From the NCBI GenBank assembly GCA_900540475.1, contig UQGG01000007.1, positions 1 through 64,000 of the forward strand: a stretch of DNA of 64,000 nucleotides, read 5' to 3'. Numbering within the stretch: the first letter of the stretch is position 1; each line of letters begins with the position of its first letter. Below, piece by piece: positions 1 through 7,100 of this stretch. The DNA comes from an uncultured Robinsoniella sp. GTDB taxonomy: Bacteria > Bacillota > Clostridia > Lachnospirales > Lachnospiraceae. A program made the position numbers and the translations under genes. The notes below the pieces were generated by a model, which searched no databases, had not been told where the DNA came from, and worked only from the letters and a program-made list of their open reading frames with translations.

Positions 1-180
1 TGAGCTGCGAAATGCATCAGGATTTCGGAGCGAATGCCCGCGTGCCGCCAAAAAGCGCTTCGGGAAGGTTAGAAAATGCCAGTTCTGCGTTAAGCCTTCC
101 AAACACCTCTCCTGGTTCGCCCCCTTCTCTTTCCGTACACTACCTCCATCTACAAAGCGTCATTAATCAGCTAAACCCCA
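1..180. other. GC-richer edge segment, no firm gene
   Basis: This stretch is visibly richer in G+C than the DNA around it. On the minus strand it holds a 29-codon frame from GTG (106) to TGA (17) preceded by AGGAG, with two overlapping frames also open for much of the segment. Its composition and simultaneous open frames suggest an interspersed repeat or structured RNA rather than a protein gene. It could also be the edge of a locus cut by the window. I assign no function. Confidence 0.25.
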
Positions 181-192
181 ATATACCATAAA

Positions 193-212
193 AAAAGAGG
201 CTGTCGCACTAA
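193..212 (+). repeat. Left terminal inverted repeat of the IS
   Basis: Shares the core GGCTGTCGCACTAA with the reverse complement of 2068-2087, with one mismatch in 20. It is also the 5' arm of a hairpin whose 3' arm ends at 237. Confidence 0.85.
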
Positions 213-294
213 GTAATTAGTGCACAGCTTCTTTTTTATATAAAAATAACTGCCGGGTCTCGAAAGAATCCGGCAGTTCGTGTAAAATATAAGT

Positions 295-1914
295 ATGCGA
301 CTACCTATTACTTTACAAAACAATTATACTCAAAATCAGAATGGATATCAATTAAAACTTCCATTTAATCTTGAAACAATTATTCCGGAGAATGATTCTG
401 TGCGGTTGCTGAGTCAGTTTGTGGAGGCTATGGATTTGACTGACCTGTATTCTACTTATGAAAGAATAAATTCCTTATCGCCCAGAATTCTCTTGAAGAT
501 TGTACTTTACTCTTACATGAATGGTGATTATTCCTCCCGTTCCATGGAAACCAACTGTAAGCGTGATATTAACTTTATGTATCTTTTGGAAGGTGCTGCT
601 GTGCCGGATCACGCCACCTTTGCCAGATTCCGCAGCATCCACTTTGCCCCTTGTGCAAAAAGAATACTTGCTGAAATGACGAATGGACTGTTTGATCTGG
701 GTGAAATTTCAGGAGAAACGATATTCATTGATGGAACAAAAATAGAAGCCTGTGCCAATAAATATACCTTTGTGTGGAAAAAGGCAGTTACGAAAAACCA
801 GGAGAAGCTGATGGTCAAACTGGCTGACCTGATTGCAGAGTGTGAAGAGCTTTTTGGTATCAGAATCGTTCATGGAGATACCGTAAAAATGAAGCACATC
901 AAGAAGCTGCGAAAAAAGTTGTATGCGTTAAAACAGGAAGAAAACATCGTATTTGTCCATGGCATAGGAAAAAGGAAACCGCCCCTTCAAAAAAGCATGG
1001 AAACACTGGAAGAATATCTGGACAGATTAAAAGGATACAATCAGAAACTTCATATCTGTGGTAATCGAAACAGCTTTTCCAAAACAGACCATGATGCCAC
1101 TTTCATGAGGATGAAAGAAGATGCCATGGGGAATGGACAGTTAAAACCCGGCTTCAATTTACAGCATGGAGTGGATGCGGAATATATTACATGGCTGTCC
1201 ATCGGACCTCAGCCCACCGACACCACAACACTGATTCCGTTTTTGAAAGAGGCCGAAGAATATTTGGAGTTCAAGTATTCCAAAGTAGTGGCAGATGCCG
1301 GATATGAGAGCGAGGAGAATTATCTGTTTTTGGAAAAGAATGGACAGACGGCGTTTATCAAACCAGCAAACTACGAAATCTCCAAGAAGCGAAAGTATCA
1401 AAATGATATAGGCAGGATAGAAAACATGAATTACGATGAGACAAAAGATTCCTATACCTGCAAAAATGAAAAAGAGCTGTCACTGGCATCCATCCGTCAT
1501 TCCAAATCCAAAACAGGCTACGTCAGTGAAAAGCATATCTATCAATGCGCTGACTGCAAAGGCTGTCCTTATAAAAGTGAATGCATCAAAGGAAATAACT
1601 GCAAGACACCAATGGAAAAAAGGAACAAAGTTCTTTGGGTAGCAAAAACCTTTCTAAAGTACAGACAGAAGGATTTGGAACGGATTCTTACGGAGGAAGG
1701 AATACTTTTACGGATAAACAGAAGTATACAGGCAGAAGGTTCTTTTGGGGACTTAAAACAGAATATGCGATTTCGTAGATACCTAAGTAGAGGCAGAGTA
1801 AATGTTCTTGCAGAAAGTATTCTTCTTGCTATGGCAAAAAATCTGAATAAGCTCCATCATAAAATTCAGAGAGGTAAAACTGGAACCCATCTGTTCGCCT
1901 TGAAAAGTGCCTAA
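295..1914 (+). CDS. IS1182-family transposase
   Basis: DDE transposase of 539 residues, full length for the family, that would cut and rejoin the IS ends. The N-terminal part resembles the DUF772 region of this group. The likely catalytic triad is D146 (FIDGTK), D334 (ADAGYES) and E481 (AEGSFGDLKQ), followed by the family-typical RFRRYLSRG. A Cys cluster with spacing C-x2-C-x2-C-x5-C near residues 420-430 may bind metal. The ATG is close to the left end, as usual for these elements. No frameshift or stop is seen, so the gene looks functional. Transcription into it from outside is probably limited by the terminator-like left-end hairpin. Confidence 0.93.
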   Translation: MRLPITLQNNYTQNQNGYQLKLPFNLETIIPENDSVRLLSQFVEAMDLTDLYSTYERINSLSPRILLKIVLYSYMNGDYSSRSMETNCKRDINFMYLLEGAAVPDHATFARFRSIHFAPCAKRILAEMTNGLFDLGEISGETIFIDGTKIEACANKYTFVWKKAVTKNQEKLMVKLADLIAECEELFGIRIVHGDTVKMKHIKKLRKKLYALKQEENIVFVHGIGKRKPPLQKSMETLEEYLDRLKGYNQKLHICGNRNSFSKTDHDATFMRMKEDAMGNGQLKPGFNLQHGVDAEYITWLSIGPQPTDTTTLIPFLKEAEEYLEFKYSKVVADAGYESEENYLFLEKNGQTAFIKPANYEISKKRKYQNDIGRIENMNYDETKDSYTCKNEKELSLASIRHSKSKTGYVSEKHIYQCADCKGCPYKSECIKGNNCKTPMEKRNKVLWVAKTFLKYRQKDLERILTEEGILLRINRSIQAEGSFGDLKQNMRFRRYLSRGRVNVLAESILLAMAKNLNKLHHKIQRGKTGTHLFALKSA

Positions 1915-2067
1915 ATTTAAAAACTTCAAATTTAAAAAGGAAACCTGGTTTTCAGGTCTGCTAAAGTGCGCCATTTTTTATGAGAAACCGTTAAATTAAG
2001 CACTAACGGTAATGAAAAAGGAAAAAACAAGCAAAAAGGAAGCTGCCGCTTCACGATTTTTCAATCG

Positions 2068-2087
2068 TTAGTGCGACAGCCCCTTTT
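2068..2087 (-). repeat. Right terminal inverted repeat of the IS
   Basis: Reverse complement of the left repeat with one mismatch. It forms the distal arm of a second hairpin with about 2042-2057. Confidence 0.85.
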
Positions 2088-2118
2088 ATATTTAGAGTAT
2101 AGTGAAATGTTTTTGTTC

Positions 2119-2661
2119 TTAGCCGAAATATCTTTCTAATAAACCTTTGAAAGCTTTACCGTGACGAGCTTCGTCTTTTGCCATTTCATGAACAGTATCA
2201 TGGATAGCATCCAGATCAGCAGCCTTTGCACGTTTAGCGAGATCGAATTTACCTGCAGTAGCGCCGTTTTCAGCAGCAACTCTCATTTCCAGGTTCTTCT
2301 TTGTGCTGTCCGTTACAACTTCACCCAGTAATTCAGCGAATTTTGCAGCATGTTCTGCTTCTTCATGAGCAGCTTTTTCCCAGTATAAACCGATTTCAGG
2401 ATAGCCCTCTCTGTGAGCAACTCTGGACATAGCCAGGTACATACCTACTTCAGAACATTCTCCTTCAAAGTTTGCTCTTAAGTCTGCTAAGATATCCTCA
2501 GAAACGCCCTGTGCGATCCCAACAACATGTTCAGCAGCCCAGCTCATTCCTTCTTCTTGTTTTGTGAACTTACTTGCAGGTGCTTTACAGATTGGACAGA
2601 CTTCCGGTGCGGAATCTCCTTCATGAACATAACCACATACATTACATACAAATTTAGCCAT
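2119..2661 (-). CDS. rbr: Reverse rubrerythrin (peroxide-reducing)
   Basis: Non-heme diiron protein of 180 residues. The rubredoxin-like FeS4 domain is at the N-terminus (two CxxC pairs, VCNVCGY at 5-11 and VCPICK near 21-26), and the four-helix ferritin-like domain follows with E-rich iron ligands (GECSEVGMYL, HEEAEHAAKF, DEARHGKAF). This reversed domain order is typical of clostridial peroxide reductases that take electrons from NAD(P)H:rubredoxin systems. It acts in the cytosol in defence against H2O2 and oxygen. It lies downstream of the PerR-type regulator on the same strand but has its own promoter with an operator box. Confidence 0.93.
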   Translation of the reverse strand: MAKFVCNVCGYVHEGDSAPEVCPICKAPASKFTKQEEGMSWAAEHVVGIAQGVSEDILADLRANFEGECSEVGMYLAMSRVAHREGYPEIGLYWEKAAHEEAEHAAKFAELLGEVVTDSTKKNLEMRVAAENGATAGKFDLAKRAKAADLDAIHDTVHEMAKDEARHGKAFKGLLERYFG

Positions 2662-2758
2662 TTTTCAATCTCCTTTTCTTATATAAATATTTTGGTATCG
2701 ATCCGGCTGTTAGTGTACCGGACCGGTGAATAACAAGTTTGTATTTTGAATTTTAGAA

Positions 2759-2809
2759 ATCAGTAACGATTACTGATATTAATTTATCATAACTCTGACT
2801 CGAAGTCAA
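2759..2809 (-). promoter_or_regulatory. rbr promoter with PerR-like operator
   Basis: Reading the minus strand, a -35 TTGACT (2809-2804) and a -10 TAAATT (2786-2781) are 17 bp apart. Just downstream lies an inverted repeat, ATCAGTAA-N3-TTACTGAT (2759-2777), with perfect 8-bp arms. A related box follows the perR promoter. The placement predicts repression by the adjacent Fur/PerR protein. Confidence 0.75.
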
Positions 2810-2824
2810 GCCTTTTTTGAAAAA

Positions 2825-3214
2825 TTATGACTTTTTAATGCAATCCGGACAAACGCCCATAAAATGCGTAATATAGCTGTCTATTTTACCGGAAAAATTC
2901 TTTTGTGCGACATCTACAATCTCATCAATATTGTCCATTTCTAAATCAATCACACTGTGGCATTTCGTGCAGACAAAATGATTGTGTGGGTTGGTATTAT
3001 AGTCAAAGCGGTCTGCGCCATCTCCCGTTACGATTTTTGTGATTTCTCCCAGATCGGATAACAGGGCAAGGTTACGATATACCGTCCCCAGACTGATCTT
3101 TGGAAATTGCTCCCTGATGTTCATATATACAGTGTCGGCAGTGGGGTGGTCTTTTCTGGTTGCTAAGAACTCTATGATAGATTCCCGTTGTTTACTGTAT
3201 TTTAGAGTAGCCAT
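2825..3214 (-). CDS. perR: Fur-family peroxide-responsive repressor (PerR-type)
   Basis: Metalloregulator of 129 residues. It has an N-terminal winged helix (about 1-80, including SLGTVYRNLALLSDLGEI) and a C-terminal dimer domain with two CxxC zinc sites (CTKC near 92-95 and CPDC near 122-125). The NPHNHFVC segment supplies the expected His ligands. Such proteins repress peroxide-defence genes until metal-catalysed oxidation releases them. Its neighbours rubrerythrin and thioredoxin reductase, and the shared operator boxes, favour PerR over an iron-sensing Fur. It has its own promoter and operator, implying autoregulation. Confidence 0.85.
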   Translation of the reverse strand: MATLKYSKQRESIIEFLATRKDHPTADTVYMNIREQFPKISLGTVYRNLALLSDLGEITKIVTGDGADRFDYNTNPHNHFVCTKCHSVIDLEMDNIDEIVDVAQKNFSGKIDSYITHFMGVCPDCIKKS

Positions 3215-3232
3215 AATTCACCTCCTTATAAT

Positions 3233-3283
3233 ATTGATAACGGTTACTGATTTTATTGTATATGATTATTGTGCATTTGTCAA
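3233..3283 (-). promoter_or_regulatory. perR promoter with operator
   Basis: On the minus strand, TTGACA (3283-3278) and TACAAT (3260-3255) are exactly 17 bp apart. Immediately downstream is ATTGATAA-N3-TTACTGAT (3233-3251). Its right arm is identical to the rbr operator and its left arm is degenerate, so autoregulation by a weaker site is likely. Confidence 0.75.
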
Positions 3284-3363
3284 ATGTTTTATTGATCATA
3301 TTATCGCAAAATGAACCGAGAATATCGTATTTCTGCTTTGTTTTGATGGAAAACAAGTAAAGG

Positions 3364-3393
3364 GTGACATATTTCAGGGATCTGAGGTATAAT
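3364..3393 (+). promoter_or_regulatory. trxB promoter
   Basis: GTGACA (3364-3369) and TATAAT (3388-3393) with an 18-bp spacer, about 50 bp upstream of the thioredoxin reductase start. No PerR-like box is seen at this promoter. Confidence 0.6.
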
Positions 3394-3440
3394 ACTAATA
3401 TTAAGGTGAATACTGTAAATACAAAAAGGAGCTGGAAATA

Positions 3441-4361
3441 ATGGGAAAAAAATATGATACAATTATTATTGGATCAGGACCGGCGGGTTTGGCGGCGGCG
3501 ATCTATGCGGAAAGAGCAAAATTGGAATGTCTGATTATTGAAAAGAATTATGTTAGCGGGGGTCAGGTAATCAATACGTATGAAGTTGATAATTATCCGG
3601 GACTGCCGGGGATTAACGGATTTGATATGGCAACAAAGTTCAGGGAACATGCGGATGCTTTAGGGGCAGAATTTGTTACAGCGGAAGTAAGTGACATTAT
3701 AATAGAAGGAACAGATCGAAAAATAGTTACGGATCAGGGTGAATTTGTTGGAAAAACGGTTATTTTGGCTGCCGGAGCAAGACACCGCAAACTGAATGTT
3801 CCGGGCGAAGAAGAGCTGGCTGGAATGGGGGTATCTTATTGCGCTACCTGTGACGGTGCGTTTTTTAAGAATAAAACGGTTGCCGTTGTAGGCGGCGGTG
3901 ATGTTGCGGTAGAGGATGCAATCTTTCTGGCAAGAGTTTGTGAGAAAGTATATCTGATCCACAGGAGGGATGAATTGCGCGCAGCTAAAATTTTACAAGA
4001 AAAGCTGTTTGTATGTGACAATGTAGAAGTTGTCTGGGATTCTGTGGTAGAAGGCATTAATGGGGAAGATCATGTGGAATCTGTAGCAGTTAAAAATGTA
4101 AATACGGAAAAAGAGGATAAGATTGTCGTAGACGGCGTGTTTATAGCAGTTGGAATCCTGCCTAATTCGGAAGTATTTCAGAATATTGTGGAGACAGATA
4201 AGAATGGATATATAGTAGCTAATGAAGATTGTGTTACAAATAAGAAAGGAATTTTTGCAGCAGGGGATATTCGAACGAAAATGTTACGTCAAATTATTAC
4301 AGCCGCAGCAGATGGGGCAAATGCTGTAACTTCCGTACAAAACTATCTTATATACGCATAA
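3441..4361 (+). CDS. trxB: Thioredoxin-disulfide reductase
   Basis: Flavoenzyme of 306 residues that moves electrons from NADPH via FAD to thioredoxin. The FAD-binding GSGPAG motif is at 11-16, the redox pair is C134-A-T-C137 followed by Asp, the NADPH fold GGGDVAVEDA follows, and the C-terminal FAD motif is AAGDIR. All catalytic parts are present at normal length. The start is supported by AAGGAG about 7 bases upstream. It is transcribed divergently from perR/rbr, which groups thiol and peroxide defence. Confidence 0.93.
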   Translation: MGKKYDTIIIGSGPAGLAAAIYAERAKLECLIIEKNYVSGGQVINTYEVDNYPGLPGINGFDMATKFREHADALGAEFVTAEVSDIIIEGTDRKIVTDQGEFVGKTVILAAGARHRKLNVPGEEELAGMGVSYCATCDGAFFKNKTVAVVGGGDVAVEDAIFLARVCEKVYLIHRRDELRAAKILQEKLFVCDNVEVVWDSVVEGINGEDHVESVAVKNVNTEKEDKIVVDGVFIAVGILPNSEVFQNIVETDKNGYIVANEDCVTNKKGIFAAGDIRTKMLRQIITAAADGANAVTSVQNYLIYA

Positions 4362-4417
4362 ACAGAGCGTAGAGCTTTCATTATTTCATTATAGAATTAA
4401 AAAAAATATTATCGGCA

Positions 4418-4446
4418 TTGACAAATCATGTAATATTTGTTATGAT
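4418..4446 (+). promoter_or_regulatory. Promoter of the SH3-NlpC/P60 gene
   Basis: Near-consensus sigma-A promoter: TTGACA (4418-4423), 17-bp spacer, TATGAT (4441-4446), about 70 bp upstream of the start codon. Confidence 0.75.
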
Positions 4447-4523
4447 AGCAATGTAATAATTTTAATAATTTCGTAATAAATAATAATTGAAAGATAAGAT
4501 ATATCGGAGGTCGAGGATAAGTA

Positions 4524-6083
4524 ATGAAGAAAAGGATGATGAAGATTGCAGCCTGTATGATGGCAGCATCTATAACATTTGGAAGTACTGGGATATTAAC
4601 CATGGCAGCTGGCGCTGATGTACCATTAGCAGGTTTACAGGCTAAGGTAGAAGAAAACAGCGAATCCAATCAGTCTACTGAGAACACTGCCCCGGCAGAG
4701 CCAAGTAAATACGATGGACTGGCTATTGCCCAGGTAAATGATGATGCATATGTAAATATCAGAGACGCAGCAAGTACCGAAGACGGAAAAGTACTTGGTA
4801 AGCTCTATAACAATTCTGCAGCTGAAATTCTCGGCCAGGAAGGTGATTGGTACTTAATTAAATCAGGTTCTGTAACAGGCTATGTAAGTAAAGATTTTTT
4901 TGCTACCGGAGCTCAGGCTGAAGAACTTGCAAAAGAGGTAGGGGAAGAGGTTGCTACTGTTAATACAACAACATTAATGGTACGCCAGGATCCTAATACA
5001 GATTCTGATGTTGTCACACTCGTTGGAGACGCAGAAAAATTGCAGGTAGAAGAAGACCTGGGAGACTGGGTAAAAGTTGCAGTTGATTCTGACGTGGTAG
5101 GATATGTAGCAAAAGATTATGTAGAGTGTAATACAAAGTTCGTTGAAGCAGAATCAAAAGAAGAAGAACAAGCAAGGGTAGCAGCAGAAGAAGCGGCTTA
5201 TCTGGCAGCAGTTGAAGAAGCAAGAAAAGCTGACGAAGCAGCGGCGGCAGCAGCAGCAGCTGAACAGGCAGCACAAGATAAAGCTTGGTTAGAGTACTTG
5301 GATTCTCAAGAACAGGCAGCAGCAAATCAGGCAGCACAGGAAGCAGCAGACGCACAGTCCGCAGCAGATGCTTTAGCAGCACAGCAGGCAGCGGCTGAAC
5401 AGGAAGCAGCAGATGCAGCAGCGAAAGCTCAGGAAGCAGCCGACCAGGCAGCAGCAGAGCAGGCGGCAGCAAACGCACAGGCTCAGGCGGAAGCGGCAGC
5501 ACAGGCAGCAGCAGATGCACAGGCTCAGGCAGATGCACAGGCAAAAGCAGCGGCAGATGCACAGGCAGCAGCGGATGCAGCAGCACAGCAACAACAGCAG
5601 CAACAACAGACCGAAGGAAGTCAGTCTGGCGGAAATACAGCAGATAACCAGGAACAGCAATTTGGTGATACATCAGGCGGATCTACAGAAGCTCCTGATG
5701 CAGGACAGTCATCAAGTGCTTCCGGACTTAGACAGAGCGTTGTAAGCTTTGCATTACAGTTTGTTGGAAACCCATATGTTTGGGGTGGTACAAGCTTGAC
5801 AAACGGTGCTGACTGTTCCGGATTTACACAGTCGGTTATGGCGAACTTTGGAATCAGCATACCGCGAGTTGCAGCATCTCAGGCTGGCAGCGGAAGAGCA
5901 GTAGATCTTGGAAGCATTCAGCCGGGTGACTTGTTATTCTACAATGGCGATGGCGGAATCGGACATGTATCTATGTACATTGGTAACAATCAGGTAGTAC
6001 ATGCTAGTAGTTCCACAACAGGTATCATTGTTTCTGACATGGGTTACAGACAGCCATGCAGCGCCAGAAGTTACTTAGATTAA
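4524..6083 (+). CDS. Secreted SH3-domain NlpC/P60 peptidoglycan hydrolase
   Basis: Precursor of 519 residues. It has a signal peptide (about 1-29), two bacterial SH3 domains (about 66-128 and 143-198) that bind the wall, a long Ala/Gln/Glu coiled-coil-like linker (about 200-395, built on GCA-rich DNA) and a C-terminal NlpC/P60 domain (about 400-519). The catalytic Cys is C431 (GADCSGF), with H481 (GHVSMY) and H493 (VVHAS). This type cuts D-Glu to diamino acid bonds in stem peptides during division or wall turnover. The catalytic domain closely resembles that of the convergent gene at 7101-8795. A terminator follows. Confidence 0.9.
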   Translation: MKKRMMKIAACMMAASITFGSTGILTMAAGADVPLAGLQAKVEENSESNQSTENTAPAEPSKYDGLAIAQVNDDAYVNIRDAASTEDGKVLGKLYNNSAAEILGQEGDWYLIKSGSVTGYVSKDFFATGAQAEELAKEVGEEVATVNTTTLMVRQDPNTDSDVVTLVGDAEKLQVEEDLGDWVKVAVDSDVVGYVAKDYVECNTKFVEAESKEEEQARVAAEEAAYLAAVEEARKADEAAAAAAAAEQAAQDKAWLEYLDSQEQAAANQAAQEAADAQSAADALAAQQAAAEQEAADAAAKAQEAADQAAAEQAAANAQAQAEAAAQAAADAQAQADAQAKAAADAQAAADAAAQQQQQQQQTEGSQSGGNTADNQEQQFGDTSGGSTEAPDAGQSSSASGLRQSVVSFALQFVGNPYVWGGTSLTNGADCSGFTQSVMANFGISIPRVAASQAGSGRAVDLGSIQPGDLLFYNGDGGIGHVSMYIGNNQVVHASSSTTGIIVSDMGYRQPCSARSYLD

Positions 6084-6110
6084 TTCATATCAATAATATA
6101 AATCAGAACA

Positions 6111-6141
6111 AAGCCTTCACTCGAAAGAGTGGAGGTTTTTT
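6111..6141 (+). terminator. Intrinsic terminator
   Basis: GCCTTCACTC-GAAA-GAGTGGAGGT hairpin with one wobble pair, followed by a run of T, just after the NlpC/P60 stop. Confidence 0.85.
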
Positions 6142-6277
6142 CATAGATAGAAAGATCCTCGGAAACAGAAATGTAATAGGTTAAAAAATTTAGTACAATT
6201 CGAAAAATTCCTCACAATTCAGGGGATATACAAGATGCACAAAATTTGTCGAAACTTGGAAAATCGTGTAAAAATCG

Positions 6278-6455
6278 TGTGTATAACTGTGTCGAGTTAT
6301 CCACATTAAAATGTCGGAAATAGTGGCAAAATGGAGTTATACACTAAGTTATACACATTATCCACATAAAAGATCGAATTTTCATCGGTTTACATAGTAT
6401 TTTTTAGGAACAAATGTTTTGTAAAATGTGATAATTCGTATTTTTGTGTGGAAAA
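6278..6455. other. Cluster of DnaA-box sequences in a non-coding island
   Basis: Two perfect TTATCCACA boxes (6297-6305 and 6358-6366), TTATACACA at 6349-6357 directly abutting the second, TTATACACA on the minus strand (6278-6286), a one-off copy TTATACACT (6337-6345) and TTTTCCACA on the minus strand (6447-6455). All lie in about 180 bp of AT-rich DNA in a 1 kb gap between two convergent genes. No dnaA, dnaN or replication gene is near. I infer a DnaA-binding reservoir or regulatory site rather than oriC. Confidence 0.6.
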
Positions 6456-6942
6456 AGATCCGATTGGGTATTGACTTTTTTATCGTCATAATATGGTTTT
6501 GAAAAAATAAAGATGATTGCCATTTTCAGATAATAGAACTAATTGTGTATTAATTTTTGGAGATAATATTGAATGTGCAGGTGATGAGCCGTGATGACGT
6601 AGAAGTTGGTGAAGATCTTTTCCTTTTAGGTGAATTGGATGAACAGATTCTAATGATATGCATAAAAGCTGGTTTTCTCAACAGGAGACTCCGGGGGTGT
6701 GGTGTAGTCCGTTTCATCATTTCCCGGCTAAGTCCTGATTTAATGTTTGATAACCCACAGGTTTAATTTTATTATTAATAAAGTGCTGAATTACTTGTAG
6801 TCTGTGTTTAGTGAAAACGTTCGCTCTGGTCTTATAATCTTGTGAGCTTTTATTTGCCTTATTTAAACAGTTTACCAAAGGACAGGGTATTTCTTCCCTA
6901 TAAAAAGTATACGTACCTGAATGAGCCTGTCAGCGTGTTTAA

Positions 6943-7018
6943 GCAGAGATAACAAAAGAAGTTATATCAAGAGCTGTTATAACAAAAGCAGATACAACAA
7001 AAGCGGAGATAACTAAAA
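6943..7018. repeat. Degenerate 15-nt tandem repeat
   Basis: About five imperfect 15-nt units of the form TGTTATAACAAAAGC follow each other directly before the terminator shared by the convergent genes. No coding potential is evident. The rest of the 6142-7045 gap holds nothing else I can support apart from the DnaA-box cluster. Confidence 0.6.
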
Positions 7019-7045
7019 TTGAGACATTTATTTCAAAATAAAAAA

Positions 7046-7076
7046 GAACCAACTGTTTACAGTTGGTTCAGACTTT
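7046..7076 (-). terminator. Intrinsic terminator, bidirectional
   Basis: Perfect 10-bp stem GAACCAACTG / CAGTTGGTTC with loop TTTA. It is flanked by A and T runs, so it can stop transcription from both sides; it directly follows the minus-strand gene. Confidence 0.85.
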
Positions 7077-7100
7077 TTTGTATTTAGAATTACTACTAAA

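Larger units (their letters stand above)
193..2087 (+). mobile_element. IS1182-family insertion sequence, apparently complete
   Basis: The element is bounded by near-perfect 20-bp terminal inverted repeats (193-212 and 2068-2087, 19 of 20 matching) and carries one intact transposase. Each end also folds on itself into a long hairpin: 191-237 at the left and about 2042-2080 at the right. The left hairpin ends in a T run like an intrinsic terminator. No convincing target duplication is visible; the flanks are A/T-rich. The intact frame and matching ends suggest a recent, possibly active insertion. Confidence 0.85.

Noticed and set aside
5014..5673. Leu/Pro-rich open frame opposite the NlpC/P60 linker
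   Set aside because: It is the complement of the GCA-repeat linker and low in complexity; no start signal.
6278..6455. Chromosomal origin oriC
   Set aside because: No dnaA, dnaN, rpmH or gyr genes nearby, and flanking genes converge on the site rather than diverge from it.
6557..6766. 69-codon open frame in the DnaA-box island
   Set aside because: TTG start, no convincing ribosome site and no recognisable protein features; best read as chance in a non-coding gap.
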